Shown: positions 24,875-38,488 of the stretch, piece after piece
Position numbering within the stretch: the first letter of the stretch is position 1
Layout of the letters: each line of letters opens with the position of its first letter
NCBI GenBank assembly: GCA_003956705.1
Contig: QZCP01000008.1
Span: forward strand, 91,327 to 155,326
Direction: 5' to 3'
DNA: 64,000 bases
Source: Brevipalpus yothersi
Taxonomy: Eukaryota; Arthropoda; Arachnida; Trombidiformes; Tenuipalpidae
Notes under the pieces: model-generated
Told to the model about the DNA's origin: nothing
The model's input: the letters and a program-made list of their open reading frames with translations, nothing else
Database searches by the model: none
Translations under genes and position numbers: made by a program

Positions 24875-26180
24875 TTAGGCACGATTTGATCGAATATGAT
24901 TCGACATTTCACGATAGACTAGAATTCTTGATCTTGGTTGTTGTTGAATAACATTCTCCACTTGTGCTGGAACTTGATTCAGCTGGACTATTTCTGCTCC
25001 CAAGTGGCTGATGTTGTTTTTCAATTCTACAATCTGATTGCTTTTATTTTCTTCCCGAGTTGTTATGGCTGCTAATTCTTCTTCCAAGTCATTCATATAC
25101 GCCTTAAAATCATCAGTGAGTGTTTGTGAGGCATTTTCAAAATGGCTCTCTCTTCATGAAGTAAAAAATAATCTATCACGAACACAGCTAGCTCAACTTC
25201 TACGAGTGTGTGCTGAGCTAGGTATTCATGGCTATCATCGGGTGATAGACTTTATGTCTGCGATAATGTTATGCCAGAGCAAGCCAATCTTTGGGATGGA
25301 GGACGAATAGTTGCTCACTTTCAGTCCAAGTAAAGGACTGACTGAGTAATTGAGTAGCTGATAATATCTTGATGGCTCTTGATAATGCCTTCTGGGTGTA
25401 TTGTTTTCAAAAAAACCTTCCAAGTTAGCTCTCAGCACACTACTTGAGAGCGATATGAGGATATCCTCAATTTTTTATTAGACTGTAAATGAGCTCAAAA
25501 AGCAAGAGATAGAGGACCCTTTTAATCGGATGTACCTTCTGAGATAATATTGTTCACAACATCTAACATGTGGAAAACATTGGTCAATGTCAATTGTCCT
25601 CTGCCTTGTAGTAAATCAGTTGTCAATATAACATTACCAATGCCAATAGCTCTTATCGAGGTTCCTCTAGCCATCCAAAGATATCTCGGTTCAATTTTCC
25701 GATAATTTTCGCAAAACTGTCCGTCATTATAACAATGACATGGAGCACCCGAATCGATCATCCAAATATCAGATTTACTTTCGTGTACCTCAGCCAAACT
25801 ATTCCGGAAAATAATCTCTCCTCTCGATGAGAATGTGATATCTTCAATTTTCTCTTCAAATTGATTCGAAGATTTAGCTTGACTCGATTGTCTGATGTTT
25901 CAAGAGTGTTGTTTGGCTTTAAGTCTGCAATTTTTGATGGGGTGATCTACATTCTTGCGGAAGAAACACTTCTTGGCTTCCAAAAACTTTTTCTGGCTGG
26001 ATTCGTGTTGAGCTAAACCTGACTTATTACCTCTATCTTGGAATTCAGCTCTTCTCCGATCGTTTTGGTGATTCCTAATGGTCATGCTGTAAACTGTACC
26101 TGACTGAAAATTATTCTTCCTTCTTCTAACTCTCTGTTTTTACGACTGAACCCTCGAATACATCTTTTCAAAAGTAAGAT
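24875..26180 (-). pseudogene. Copia-type retrotransposon fragment
   Basis: Minus strand, in gag-pol order: a degenerate zinc knuckle (CFFRKNVDHPIKNC near 25970-25930, with the second Cys lost) and then a retropepsin-like segment IWMIDSGAPCHCYN near 25760-25720 of the copia WxxDSGA type. Stops and frame changes interrupt the frame, and no integrase or reverse transcriptase motifs follow. A coiled-coil-like frame at 25096-24875 may be unrelated gag sequence. No LTRs were identified. Confidence 0.6.
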
Positions 26181-26237
26181 TATCAATATCAGAATGGGAA
26201 TTTTGGACCACTGAATAGCACAATCCATCTGAGCTCA

Positions 26238-26262
26238 TCATATACAGTGTGTTTCAGAGTAG
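26238..26262. mobile_element. Solo terminus of the ACAGGGTGTTTCAGAG family
   Basis: The sequence ATATACAGTGTGTTTCAGAG matches the outer end of the fold-back element at 56706-57345. No partner end was seen nearby. Confidence 0.5.
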
Positions 26263-26589
26263 GTTGAAGAATCTGAAACCCTCGTATGCCAATTGCTCTA
26301 CCTAAAATTTCTCCGATAACATTCAGTAGATACGGGGTCATGAAATCAAAACCAATCATGATTCACCACACTACAGAGCTTCTCAGGATAGCCTGAAAGA
26401 TTAAATTAGCTCACCAATCAAGAATCAGGCTGTTCTTGTCTGAGAATACCCAATTAGGTCTCAAACTCGTAGAATAAATGCGTTCATTCTCCATCCCTTC
26501 AGCATGTTGTATGCCAGATGGATACTGAGATTTCCTGCCCAGTCTCACAAAGAAAATGGACTCAAGGTACTAGTCATCATGATTCATCC

Positions 26590-27120
26590 TTGTACGCATC
26601 TTTTCCAAGTATTTTTTTGAAACTTTCTTATCAGATGTTATCAGGTGCAATCAGACCAAAAAATGAGATAAGAATTCTCTGACTAATACTTCTGGAGATA
26701 TGGCAGTTTTTTATTCTGACAGAAAGGTGTCGTATCTTGATAAAGGTCGTATCATAAGAATTCCTATCAAGAGTGGAATAAGATGAGCTATGACTCATGC
26801 ATCGCGAATTGATAAAAAGTGGTAAAAAATGTTCTTTTCATCCTATGGAAAAACGAGTTCTGACCCAGAGATGTGAGTAATACCAACACATTTCTCATTG
26901 AGAATGAGATAAGATAAGACATCCCATGAATGCAAGTTTTTGGTTGCATATGTTCAAGAATGAGAAAAATTGTTTTTCTGAAGAACGAAATATCAACCGA
27001 GGGGAGTGATAACGCTTAGATATCTCATCTCATTGATGAGATTAGATGAACAACAGTCCATCAAGTCGGATTTGGTGGAAGTTGGTAAGAAATCAAGAAA
27101 TTCATATATTCATCAACAAT
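26590..27120. repeat. GATAAG-rich repeat, copy 3
   Basis: Contains GAAACTTTCTTATCAGATG and related GATAAG units, the CCGAGGGGAGTGATAACG motif shared with copy 2, and several ATAAGATGAG stretches. It lies between the copia fragment and the NRF copy B unit. No coding sequence. Confidence 0.7.
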
Positions 27121-27599
27121 CACACCGGTAACTCACCATTGCTGTGACCCAGAAATCATCATCAAAGTGAAATCAAAAAAAAAACAAAATAAATAAATCC
27201 TTAAAATAAACAAAATGACAATATCAAATAGATGAAAAAATCCGTTTCTTTCCATTCATGATCCTAGAGCCCCCAATATTGAGCTTTTCCTCAGTTCCTG
27301 GTCAACTTTTTAGATAAACGTTTTTGAATAAACATCCTAAGAACTCCCCTCCCACAATATACTCAGACCCTCTGGACTGACCAATGAGCTGTTGCTCAAG
27401 AGGAAGAACTTCGTTCTTAAATACCGCCATCTCCTGATTGACTGAGGAGTATGAACACATAGGGCCACAGTATACGTTACCGGTTGAAGCTCAGCCTTTC
27501 GAATAGAGAGTCATTGGTGGGTGTGAAAAGTGTGAGCTAGGAGTGAGATGCCACCTAAGCCAAGGGCCTCACGCCTAGAGGCTCATGGAAAATTATCCC

Positions 27600-27725
27600 A
27601 TTAGCCATAGCCCTTACCTTCCGGAAGCCTCTGAACAGTTGTTGGACTAGCCCCACAGCTTCAGAAGACTCAACTTGAGTCAAGCCTACCATTGTCAGAA
27701 GAATGATGATTATCTTCATCTTTAT
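27600..27725 (-). CDS. Possible first exon of a small secreted protein (leader copy 2)
   Basis: The minus strand starts MKIIIILLTMVGLTQ, a plausible signal peptide, then SSEAVGLVQQLFRGFRK, and meets a good donor (AAG|GTAAGG) at about 27607. Without splicing, the frame would run to a stop near 27555. The two relatives at 8160-8280 and 32510-32600 lack this donor or stop earlier. It lies just downstream of NRF copy B on the same strand. Later exons were not found, so the product is unknown and it could be a relic. Confidence 0.35.
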
Positions 27726-28199
27726 GGAGAGACAACCATGATCAAAAGAAGGGAATTCAAATAGGAACAATCAACTCAACCATTTCAAATCAGGCATAAA
27801 TATGTCTACGGATGTTGATAATAATAACGTAGCCCCACAAAGATCCAATCTCGATCAATCACATGTCCTTCTTCTTCAATCGGTTCTGAGTGAGTCTCAT
27901 GATATAAATTATCTTCTCAAAGAAGTATGAGAGCAACAGACTTTCAAGAAGAAGCTGCATAATCATACAGCCTTCCAATCTAGTGAACTATCATGAATGT
28001 TTCTCAAAGTGATTTGCAAAAGCTAATAGTAACATTCTCCATCATTTAATGGTCAATTGCTAATGATTCCACAATTTGCAATTTATCGAATGTTCTCAGG
28101 TGATCACAAAACATCATCATCTCACTGTTCATCAATCCTGGACATAGTTAATTCCTCAATGTTCTATATCTGTTAATCAGGGACTCTAGAGAAAATCTT

Positions 28200-31100
28200 T
28201 CATGATTGATGCTTCTTCTCACGTCTTTTTCTGATGAACCAAGGTCTTTTTCTAATGAGCAACAGGAAGCTTTCCAATGGCCCTAGAGCAAAAAAATAGA
28301 ATGCAACACCAGAATAGATGCAACCCATCGCGATTCCACCAAGGCTTGAAACCTTGAGAGCAAAATGTCATGAGAAACCATCAGATCTTCATCCCAAAGA
28401 GTTAACGCAAACTTACGAAAGAAAATAATTCTGATGGTAGATTTTCTCTTTGCTTGAAAAGATACCACAAAAGAAAAGGACCATGTGCGAAGTAAACACC
28501 TCTCAAGATTCGTAGCATTATAGAAAGTAGATAATCTATGGAAAAATTCTCTTTGTAGAGTCTGAGATTAGTCTCATCATTATTGTCTTCTGTAAGGTTC
28601 AGACCTCCACAGTCTCCTACTATTGTCCCATCATTATTCATCTCTTCTCGACCGACTCTGAGCACTGAATTGTATCTACTAGGTTGACCATCTGGCGGCA
28701 TGGAAAATTCTTCTAAGGGTCCAATTTTCAGAAATATAATAGTCATCCAATACATGGCACCAATATACTGATAAGCTACAACATAAACAGCTATCCAAAA
28801 ACGGTTGTGAGGCAGATCCAAAACATTCCATAAACCAGTTGAGAATAACTGTAGAATCAAAATGGAGTAGACCATACAAGTCTTCCTCTTGGCAATCATC
28901 TAAGGAATTTGAAAAGTGGTTTTGATGAGATATGTAGATTATCCACCGCTTGTTGTTACCAGGATTCTTTCGCGCTTTTCTGAAAAGAGATATCTCACGG
29001 CAAGTAGAGACAACATGTAGCTCCATAGATGGCCACTCAGTTTGCTGTAATACTTTTCAACATATTCACGTCTGGGAAGAAAATTATGGACAAAATTTTG
29101 TTGAGAATGTATTCTCGAGCTCTACACTGAACGGTTAACGGAGTAACTCAATCTGATCCTCGGGGAATCAGAAGCTTAGATTATGGAAACTCACAGACTG
29201 CCATGCTTTGTTATGGACATTTGAGGCGGTATTTCATTTATGTGAAATACATGGAAAAGAAACCAGGTTCCAAGGGCTAGTAAGAAAATATTCAAACAGA
29301 GACCAGCTTTTGGGTTCCTTTTATAGATGAACATTACTAAACATGCGATCGAGAACAATTGAATTTCCACACTCATACTCCATGTAAATGTTTCACACTG
29401 TTGAATGATCAAAAAGAATGAGATCTTTACATATCAAAAACTCATCACCACTTCACCGTTGCATCAGGATTAGGTACTAGGTTCGATAGATAGAATAGTG
29501 AATAAATGAAAGTCGTTGTACATCGCTTTGATCTGGAAGCGATGAACGATTCATAAGCAGGGCCAGAGCCAAGGAATGGGAGTGAAAATTCAAGGCACGT
29601 TAAGATCAGCAAAGGAAAGAAATGCCTGAAAATGAAATCTAACGAATGAATCAAATCATGATTGATACAACCTTACACTCACTTGAGAATTTTGGTCAGA
29701 ATAGAGAATGTATAAGTACAGTAGGATGACTTGTCTGTTGTCCTCTTCCACATGCCCATCAACCATGTAATGCCTCTGTAAGGATCACGATTCAATTTCA
29801 ATCAATTCTTATTGAACTGGATGTATTTATGTATTTATTCCAATGCAGCATGAAATAATGGTATAACCCTGGAGCTCTGTGGAATAGAGCTTTGCAACAA
29901 TTCATCAATTAAGATGTACCTCTATAGACTCGATTGGATCTTATTTCCCATTCTGATCACACTAGTAATTCAATAAAAGTTTGAACCAATGCAACTTAAC
30001 CATACTCACCCAAGTATGATAAATCCCTCGCAATACCACAAGTTCAATAATGGCTGTACTGCCCATTTCAACAAAGTGGAACCGGGTTCTTCTTTCAGCG
30101 ATTCTTTAACGAAAAAAGTTCACTGTGAAACCTTTTTGATCGGAATTTTATCTCAGGATTGAGTCAAACAGAGATGGAAGAATAATTATTTTGCCATTAT
30201 AGTTTTCTGGTCTAGCCTTTGTATATCTCCCTCTAGTATATGATAATTTGAACATTTTCAGTAACCATTCGAGGTCTCAACTCAACGACCAGGAAAATGT
30301 TCTCTCCAATTCGAAGTTCAGATCATCTCACTTTTTGTAAGGCTAGCGAAAAGATTTCTGATGGAGCTCAGGTGAGAACAAGGCTAGTTTAAGAAATAAT
30401 TGAAAGCTCTCCCTATCTCTAGTGTTTTATCCATTATGACTTCTATTTCTATGACAATAACTCTGTTTCCAAGGCAATAACTCTGAAATTTCATTTTGAT
30501 TTGGCTTGTGACTAGATATTAGCTACTGAGAGTCATACTTCGATTTTGATCTGTTGTCAAATTTCGACATTCATGTATGGTATCAATTTTCACTTGATGA
30601 TTCTTACTTCTACGGAACGATAGACCAATAATCGATTGCCAGATGAGAACTCGGGAAACAGTGTGCAAAACTATATCAATGATATAGAAAGAAGTTCTTA
30701 GCTTGTCGAAAACTGGAGAGTGTCCAACAGTTGGCTTCTTCAATAATAATTCCAATGATTTTCTGATGGAAAAACATTGTAGCAGCATCAGCAGAAAATT
30801 GTTTCGAGATATCCTCGAGAAGGTGCAAATGGAATCCGCTATAGTTACAATGATGATGAGCATGGCGTGTAGACATAAGAAAGTTCTGCAATCAATAAAA
30901 TTAGTGTCATAGTGATTAATAATTTCTGAGGCTATTAATCGATTGATTGATTGTTGGGGAGGAGGACCATGTTTCCATTCGACTAGTGTGGATACATGTA
31001 TACATGTCTACTTACAAACAAATTTTTTCTAGTTTCGATGCCTCCTCAATTCTTTGAGACAATTTCCAATTTTTATGACATGAGAGCGACTTTCCAAGCT

Positions 31101-32273
31101 TCCAGAAAAAAGGCTTGAAAGCTGATAGAAATTGTTGGTTGGAGAAATCATGAAATTACTCATATCATCTCATGATGGCTTGTTCGTGGAGGAGCTTGCA
31201 TTTGTCTTACGAACTCTACTTCTTCTTCCTCAAAATTTCGAGATCCTATGATATTGAGATGCCAAGCCTCATCCCTTCATCCCTTCAGTGGTTCTATTTT
31301 GAGAAAAATTGTCTAGAAACTCATCATAGAAGACCATTGGTAAATTTGAATTGCCCTATAAGCAATCAACATTCAATGCAAGGCTATGACCTCTGGAGTA
31401 AAGTTAAATTTAATTGGAAGCCTCTTTTTTCCTTTTTCTGAGGGTTCATAAATCTTGCAGGAAGCCCAACAATTATTTGCCAGCTAATACCTAGCCATTA
31501 ACTATGAATCATGCATTCTTAAAGCTTCATTAGCTGGGTTCTCCAGAATCATATCCGAAGAGATTACCTTTCTCAATAATGAACTCAAGATCATCTGACT
31601 GACATTGGGAAGGGAAACAGAATCCAATGACCAAAGATGAAGTTCCAATCTGATAATTCATTCACTTGAGTTAGTCTAAGCTCATCAAAGAATGAAGATC
31701 TTACCGAGTCATCTAGGGAACTTTTTTCCAGAAGTGCAAGACAATATTGGCTGCTCAATCTCCTGGAACCATGTTCAATCATCCCATCAACTTCTGAGCA
31801 CTGATCATAGTTGCCAAAATCCGTTTGAGCCCCTTTGAGGAAGTTCTTAGGGAAATGGCCAGAAGAAGTCATCACTGGAAGAAATTTGAAAACAATTTCT
31901 CAATGGAAGAGTTTTGGACCACTGTCAAAGTTCCCTAATATTATCACTCAATAAGATTGAAAAGCATGGTTGATATAACAAAGAGTTCATCTTCAATCAC
32001 TCAGCACTTACATTTCAAAGAGGATTCAGTGCCATCAGACAAAACAGCTCGAAAATTCTCCAAGCACTTATTCGAAGAATTCGCAATAAACCATTGCTCA
32101 TGATGATCCGCAAGATAGTTCCACAAAACACCACCGAATCCAGACAGGATGAGGTCAGATTGCCTGTCGAACGTCTCATTGTGGTTCTCTATCTCATACT
32201 GAGATTTCGAACCCTCAGACAAGCTTACAGATCTTATAATCATGAATATCAGTACGAAGCAAGCAATATTCAT
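28200..32273 (-). pseudogene. NRF-6-like acyltransferase, copy B (disrupted)
   Basis: Copy B is aligned with copy A exon by exon over about 4 kb: signal peptide and NRF exon 32273-32001, NRF exon about 31875-31700, the acyltransferase exons at 30891-30519, 29654-29445, 29412-29191, about 29070-28965 and 28899-28422, and the last exon ending at the stop 28202-28200. Most exons are open. The exon matching 12233-12045 of copy A contains several in-frame stops: TAA/TGA right after a GEPS segment near 31535, and TAG codons near 31505 and 31485. Unless that exon is spliced differently, the protein ends after the NRF domain. The membrane exons are well preserved, so inactivation may be recent. Confidence 0.8.
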
Positions 32274-32299
32274 CGTGATGTATTCACAATCAAGCTTAG

Positions 32300-32640
32300 A
32301 TGATCAATGATCTGGTGCAAAATTGTGAAAACAGGAAAAGTATAAGCCTTATTCACACCGGATAAAGCTTACAGGATGAGGTTACAGTCACCTAGAGAGT
32401 TGAGTGAGAATGAAAGCCAAATTGGGAGAAGATTTGTCGGCGTTTGAAGTACACGCTGTTGAGACTCTCCCAATAGGAGCACATGAGGTCAATGATCTTA
32501 ACTACGTTGCACTAACCTCTACAGCCTCCGAAACCCTAACTTGAGTCAAGCCCATCATTGTCAGAAGAATGATGTTTATCCTCATCTTGATGGTGAGACA
32601 ACCATGATCGAAAAAAAAAATTCTACTTGGAACAACCGAC
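32300..32640. repeat. Upstream flank and leader copy 3 of the NRF unit
   Basis: Matches 7850-8280. On the minus strand the leader reads MRINIILLTMMGLTQ then SEAVEVSAT and stops. This gives the order leader - acyltransferase - flank - leader, the mark of a tandem unit. Confidence 0.6.
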
Positions 32641-34288
32641 TCAACCTATCTCTGGTGAAGAATTAATCCAACTTCTTTATCATCTTTCACTGAAACTATG
32701 AATACTCCACTCAATCTAGAAAGGAAATTCATGGAATAAATGATCTTGTTCCCCTTGAACTTGGATGGATAAATCAATTCTTACTGTGAAATTGAAAAAG
32801 AAGATTGGCCATTTTGACACTCATTTGGGAAAATAACTCAATAACCAACTGTAAGTATCAACTAGCTCGAGCATTCAAAATTCAATTGAAATATCAGTTT
32901 GCTTCCTGGAAGATATGGTCCTCATTAGAATTTTTGATTGTCGTATCATTTTTCAAGTTAATTCCAAATTGATCTCCAATTCATCTCTGAAACCTCGTTG
33001 GTATCAGCCTTGGCTCCCTATCACTGGGACATTATAGTAGAATTTCCCACCAATTTTTTTATGTGGTGAGCCTGTCAAGATTAATGATAATCTTATAACT
33101 CTTGCACCGGGTCTGAAAACCAGAGTCATGAAATAAAAAAATGGATCCAGCTTACTTCGTTTGTATTGCTCAATCCTAGAATGAAGAAGTACACAAAGTT
33201 CCACAGTGAATCCTCCACTGGATTCAAGGAATACAATTCACCAGCGCATTGATAGATTATTCCTTTGGTTCAACAGTAAGACTTCAGTTCCAGGTCAGAG
33301 ACAATATTCTTGAAACTTTTGCGAACGCCAAAATGTAGCTCAGTTTGCTACATGAACAAAAAGTAACTCACCATTTTGAGATCGTATACTATTCTTATTT
33401 TATTAGATCGTATCTTTTTGTCAGTGTCTACTCTTTTAGAAGGAGAGAAAATGAGAGAGAATAGAATATTCGGTAAGGCTTTGAACGAGCCGGACAATAT
33501 CAATTTACAATTAAAGTGTCTTTTATGTATATCATCCGGGTAACATGGTTGCTGCCTTGGCAATGTATTCCGTTGCAATAACCTATCAAATTATCATAAA
33601 ATGTTCCGAAGAAGCTTTCACCTTTGAAGAAGATTAACTTATCCTCTCTTGATGAAAACTCTCATGTGCTGATTTTTCAGCTAGTCTGAGCTTCTGGGCT
33701 AACCAGCGGGATCAAAAATCTAACATAAGCAAGGAACTCTTCCCATCTTCTTTTATTTTAATTCAACACTTGATCCAACCTCACTGATCAATCATTTGAA
33801 GTAAATCAGATTCAAAATCGAGGACAACAATAGGAGACAAGTATTTCATTGCTTCTAGGCCCCTATTCCCAAGTTCATCTACATACCGGGTTTTTCATGC
33901 GTGACAGATGATCTTCCACCCTCATGATCTCGATTTTTTTCAGTCAAACAATTCAATAGAGTAAAGCCCAGAAATGAAGAGATTTCTGGTTCTTAAAAGA
34001 TTGTCGTGAGAGACAGAGGAAGTGTTTCGAGGGAATTCGTGTCACGAATGATTCAAAAAAGCGTAAGGGTTGGAAGAGAAAATAGATGTCAGCAATTCGG
34101 GAAATTTTTCTTCAATGATTCTGGAAAGAAAATGACATTCAATTTCTGTGCCCTAGTTGAGCTCATGGAGTTATTAAAGACAGACTCACCTAGTGTTCAA
34201 TTTTTGGATCCCGATGAGTAGCGTTATTTTCTTATGATAAAGAACTTATTTATTGTGTTTTCCAACTCTAGTGAATGAAGCGTCGAAG
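32641..34288. other. Intergenic region between divergent NRF copies B and C
   Basis: Short frames only. It separates the minus-strand copy B from the plus-strand copy C and should contain the promoter of copy C. No TATA element near 34288 was convincing. Confidence 0.4.
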
Positions 34289-37082
34289 ATGATGAAAATT
34301 TACTCAGTATTGATTGTTCATTGCCTTATGTCCATGGAGGAGTGTCGGATATTAACACAATCCACTGATGGGTATCTCAAAAGATCTCTAGGATTAGAGA
34401 AATACGGTTTGACAAGCGTATTCTATCAATATGTTCGCGCTGAGGATGAGATATTTCTTTCATCCAAGATATCTGAGAAGTGTTGGAAGAAACTGAAGTT
34501 TCATTATCAAGATAATATGAAAAGTAAATTGAACCAGAAAAATCTCGATTCTTGTCACTTCATCGAATATTTTTTTTCTATAAGTTTTTGGGAGCTCAGG
34601 ACAGTTCCCAAAAGATCTCCAGTTGGAAAATTATATTGATTTGGGCAACCCGATAAGGTGTTTGGAAAGCTACTCTAAAATCTCCACCTATTCAACTCGT
34701 AACCAATTCGAATATTGTCTTATATTCATTGAGCCCGATTTTCGCCAAGTCAACACATCATTGGGAAAAAATTTCCAAAATTTCTATCGAATTGAATTTT
34801 TCGCTCCTCTTGATATGTCCATCAAGATTGGCCTGTGTGCTCCTTCAGACTGTTCTTCTGAAGAGATTCGATTTCTCATGGATGAAGGTATTTATATTTT
34901 GATGTCATGAAACGTGCCATAACCAATGTACTCAACTATTCTCCTCTCAGCTCTGAAACCATACTTTTGGGTTCAACAAAGACCACCATTTTGTAAACGG
35001 CAAAATGTTCCTTTTCCAACACGATTGATACAAAGTAATCTTCCCATCAAGTTGTGTTTGTAAGAAAATTCATGATTGAATATTAGAATCAGGAATTTAT
35101 CGAGAGCTCTTCTGTCAGGTTCTCTCTTATTTTCCCAATAATTTTCACTCTATTGGCTGGAGCTCAAGATCTTGTGGAATTTTTCGGATTCAAGCGCAAA
35201 TCTAATGCCGATTATCAACAGAATTGGCGATACTATTTTTCACCGAGGCGGAATTTAGAGTATTTGCTCACCCCAGAAACTGGGAAGAGAGTCTTCATCT
35301 TCGATTCATACAGACTATTCATATTGTTTGGAGGGTGCCTATCACACCTATTACTTTGGCCATGGATACTTATCTCTCCTTCTCTCGTCAGTGAGTTCTA
35401 TTTGTCAAATTTTCACATGTTCCTATTGATTTTCATGCTAATTTCTGAAGCCGGATTACAGCATCTAAAGCAATCTACTAACAAATGGACACATCAGTGG
35501 ATGCTGAATGGCATCGTTCTCGAAGTAGTTCCGCTTTTTGGGTTAGATATAACTGATTGAAGTTAATCTTTGATGAATTCCTAGTCTTTTTCTGATATTC
35601 ACAGGGTAAATACTTCCGCTTTCTCTCTCTGGAAAAAACTTGATAATCAGAAATCATGGAAAATTATCTTAAAATTGACATTGAATCGCTTTTTTCAGTG
35701 AGTTTTGAGTTTTGCTCTCAGCTGTGAGACTCATGGTCAATATTTTTTATCATTTTTGAGCAGATTCAGTCCGATTTTGGTTGCTCTGACGGCTTTGACC
35801 ATCGTTCTACCTCTACTTGATAATGATGACCCAATTTACAGTTTCTACACTGAACGTGTTTCTGGGAACTGTGTAAAAAATTTTTGGGTTCACTTTTTTC
35901 ATTTGACAAATTTTATTGACCCTGAAGCAATGGTAAATTATTTCTGATTTTTCTGATCAGCCTAATTGATGAACTATTTTCGATTAGTTTACTCGATGAA
36001 AATTCTCGTTCTCATCTTCTAGTGCACTCTACATACATGGACTTTCAGTATTGATTTACAATTTATATTCTTGAACGGAATAATCATCTGGCTTCATCAA
36101 AGGAAGCCCAAATTAGGTTTCATTTTGAATGCAAGTCTAGCTTTTGTTGGTCTCATTCATTGCATCTGTCAAGTTTTTTTACATGAAATTCCACCTAATT
36201 TTCTTTTGTGGCCATTTCTTGCGAGGTATTTTCTTGAAAATTATAATCTCTTTATAATTTCTCACTTGAATCAATGATTTTCATTTATCAACTGTCCAGA
36301 GACTTGTATCGGAATTGGAAAAGCTTGTACATTTCTTTTTTCTCTCACCTTTGGTCAATTATGTTGGGCACTTTGGGTGTCAAAATGATCATGAATTATA
36401 CCGATGAAAACATACCTAAAGTAAAAAAAGTTAACTTTTCTGATTCTTCATTGATTCCAATAACTCATAATTCATCTCAGATTATAAAGTGGACAATCTA
36501 TACTTTGGGCTGCTGTAGTTTAATAGTTTTGGTCAACTCAATTGGTGTTTTCAATGTCCTCCTAGTTGAACAAACAAGAGAGATAAATTCAATCTTCCTT
36601 TTCGTAAATATTATTCTTTTCACGGTCTTTTGGAGTGCAGTGCTTTTGTTTGTGGCTGAAGATGCCAGAAAAGTTTTCATGCCACCAACAGATTCCAGCT
36701 TGAAACGATCAACAAGTTTAGCTTCAGGAAAGAGGAAACAATTTGAAAATACTGAGGAAACTCCAAGATATCATAAAATTGTTCTGATTCTGTTGAAAAT
36801 ATGTAAACAAATATATTATATTCATGGAGTGGTGTATATTTGGTATTTTGCTAAAATTGAAAAACCCATAGACATGTCTCTGGTGGTGAGAATAAGCAAT
36901 TAACTGATTTTTCATTAATTAATTTCCTATTTCTCTTCTTTTTGCAGCAGCAACATTTGAAGCTTCTCTCATTCGCTACATTACCGTCAGCTCTTTCATT
37001 TTATCTCTGTATCAGTGGTCCATATGAAAGATTTTACTGCCAGATGAAGAGAAAACTGTTCTATCAGTCTAAAAAAGGATGA
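34289..37082 (+). CDS. NRF-6-like membrane acyltransferase, copy C (intact, 9 exons)
   Basis: Exons 34289-34523, 34585-34887, 34951-35059, 35119-35541, 35605-35697, 35764-35932, 36023-36225, 36300-36885 and 36948-37082. All are GT..AG and all phases join, giving 751 residues. The signal peptide starts MMKIYSVLIV. The NRF domain shows GSSGQFPKD, a DLGNPIRC segment and LCAPSDC. The acyltransferase-3 domain follows with about ten hydrophobic helices, including CTLHTWTFSIDLQF in exon 7 and a C-terminal helix ending SGPYERF. The usual active-site histidine region is less clear than in copy A: the segment PETGKRVFIFDSYRLF lacks an obvious GH. Copy C is much more diverged from A and B than they are from each other and lies in the opposite orientation. 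The intron positions match those of copy A (the 169-base exon is identical in length). Confidence 0.9.
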
Positions 37083-38488
37083 GAAATTTGTATTCATTCG
37101 AACAATTGATCAATTCAATGTATTTGATCGAATATTCATTTCATAATTCTCTACTAAATTGATCAATAATGTCTACCTGAGAGAGTATTTTTAGAACCAA
37201 AAAAATATTTTTAGAATGATTTTGAGCATCCTATTCAATTATCTCGAATTATCCAACAAAATAAAACTCTCTGTAATATAATAATAAACTAATTAGATCA
37301 AGTTTAAGTATATGATTGTTCAGCATTGATGTTGAAGGTATTGAATCCCAAAACTAGAATCATTGGAATATTATTTCTTAAACGAGGAAAATGATCATTA
37401 TAAGAGGAGGATAAATTGTTATAAGATGATTTGGATTATTGTTACAAGTAGAATGTGTATGTTATTCGGATCTAACAATTCACTTAAACCGTTGTAATGA
37501 ACTTTGAGATGCTCGTTTGGGTCCAACAATGATATTCAATTAACGGATATCTTTACATCTCTCTTCGCCACTTTCATCAAAGCATTGACTGTGGCCCATT
37601 TTTCCATATTTTACTCATATCAAATTCCAATTTAAGCATTGCCCATCTTCCAATAGATTTTCTGCCTGCCAGATTGATTCATAACCAATATTCGCTCATG
37701 ATTCATCGTTTCCTGAACAAAAGATTGATCATATCGTATTGAGAACAATACACGAGAGAAATATTTTCCATTTTCTATGATCATTCCAAGGAAAAACGGC
37801 TAAGTTTGTGAAGAAAAATGGAAATTTTCTCCCTCTCATCATCCATTACAAAATGATTCGGAGATAGAGAAAGTTCTCAAGATCTCTTTCTCTCTTTCTC
37901 TCTTTCTCTCTCTTTTCATTTCTTTCTTTCCCATTTTTAGCCTCTCTCAGCTCCTTCAGTTTTGTTGATATTGCAGATTTGATTAGATATTATCAAGCTC
38001 TGTAGTGGAGCAATCAAGCAATATTTCAAGAGGCTTAGATTAAGCCGATTTTCTTCACTTCCACGATCTTACTACGACAGAGCAACCTTCCAATCTTTTG
38101 ATGAATATAGCTTTCCTTTGAGTTTAAGTGTTTACTCCAATAACTCACAATACCTCTATGGGTCGTCGCGTTTGGAAAAGAGAATATTTCCTTGAGAAAC
38201 AAGCATTTTAGGATTTTCAAGAATGAAGGTAATTCGTGATTCAATTCATTTGATAGTTGTTGCATTGAAGTTTAGGACAGTTATTTGAGAGATGTGAGAT
38301 GAGAGCTGAGACACAACTAAGCAAAAGATAGCGACTGATGATGACTCAATTCTGGTAAAGATGTTCACACTCATTTTTTAACCAACAGAATGAAGGTATA
38401 AACCTTAAGTTAAACTGACGATGAGTTGTTTAATGGTTTTCGAAATTGCTTGATTTTATTATCACGATTATTTGATTCAAAAGAATGG
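37083..38488. other. Intergenic, with a CT-rich microsatellite
   Basis: Contains a (TCTTTC)n-like tract at about 37880-37935. The 76-codon minus frame at 38035-38265 is not recognisable. Nothing else supported. Confidence 0.4.
37260..37265 (+). promoter_or_regulatory. Polyadenylation signal AATAAA of NRF copy C
   Basis: AATAAA about 180 bases after the stop at 37082, followed by further AT-rich ATAATAAAC sequence. Consistent with the 3' end of copy C. Confidence 0.5.

Noticed and set aside
35391..35450. An intron in exon 4 of NRF copy C using the GTGAGT at 35391
   Set aside because: The frame stays open, and the relic at 63.4 kb aligns straight through this point, so it is exon.
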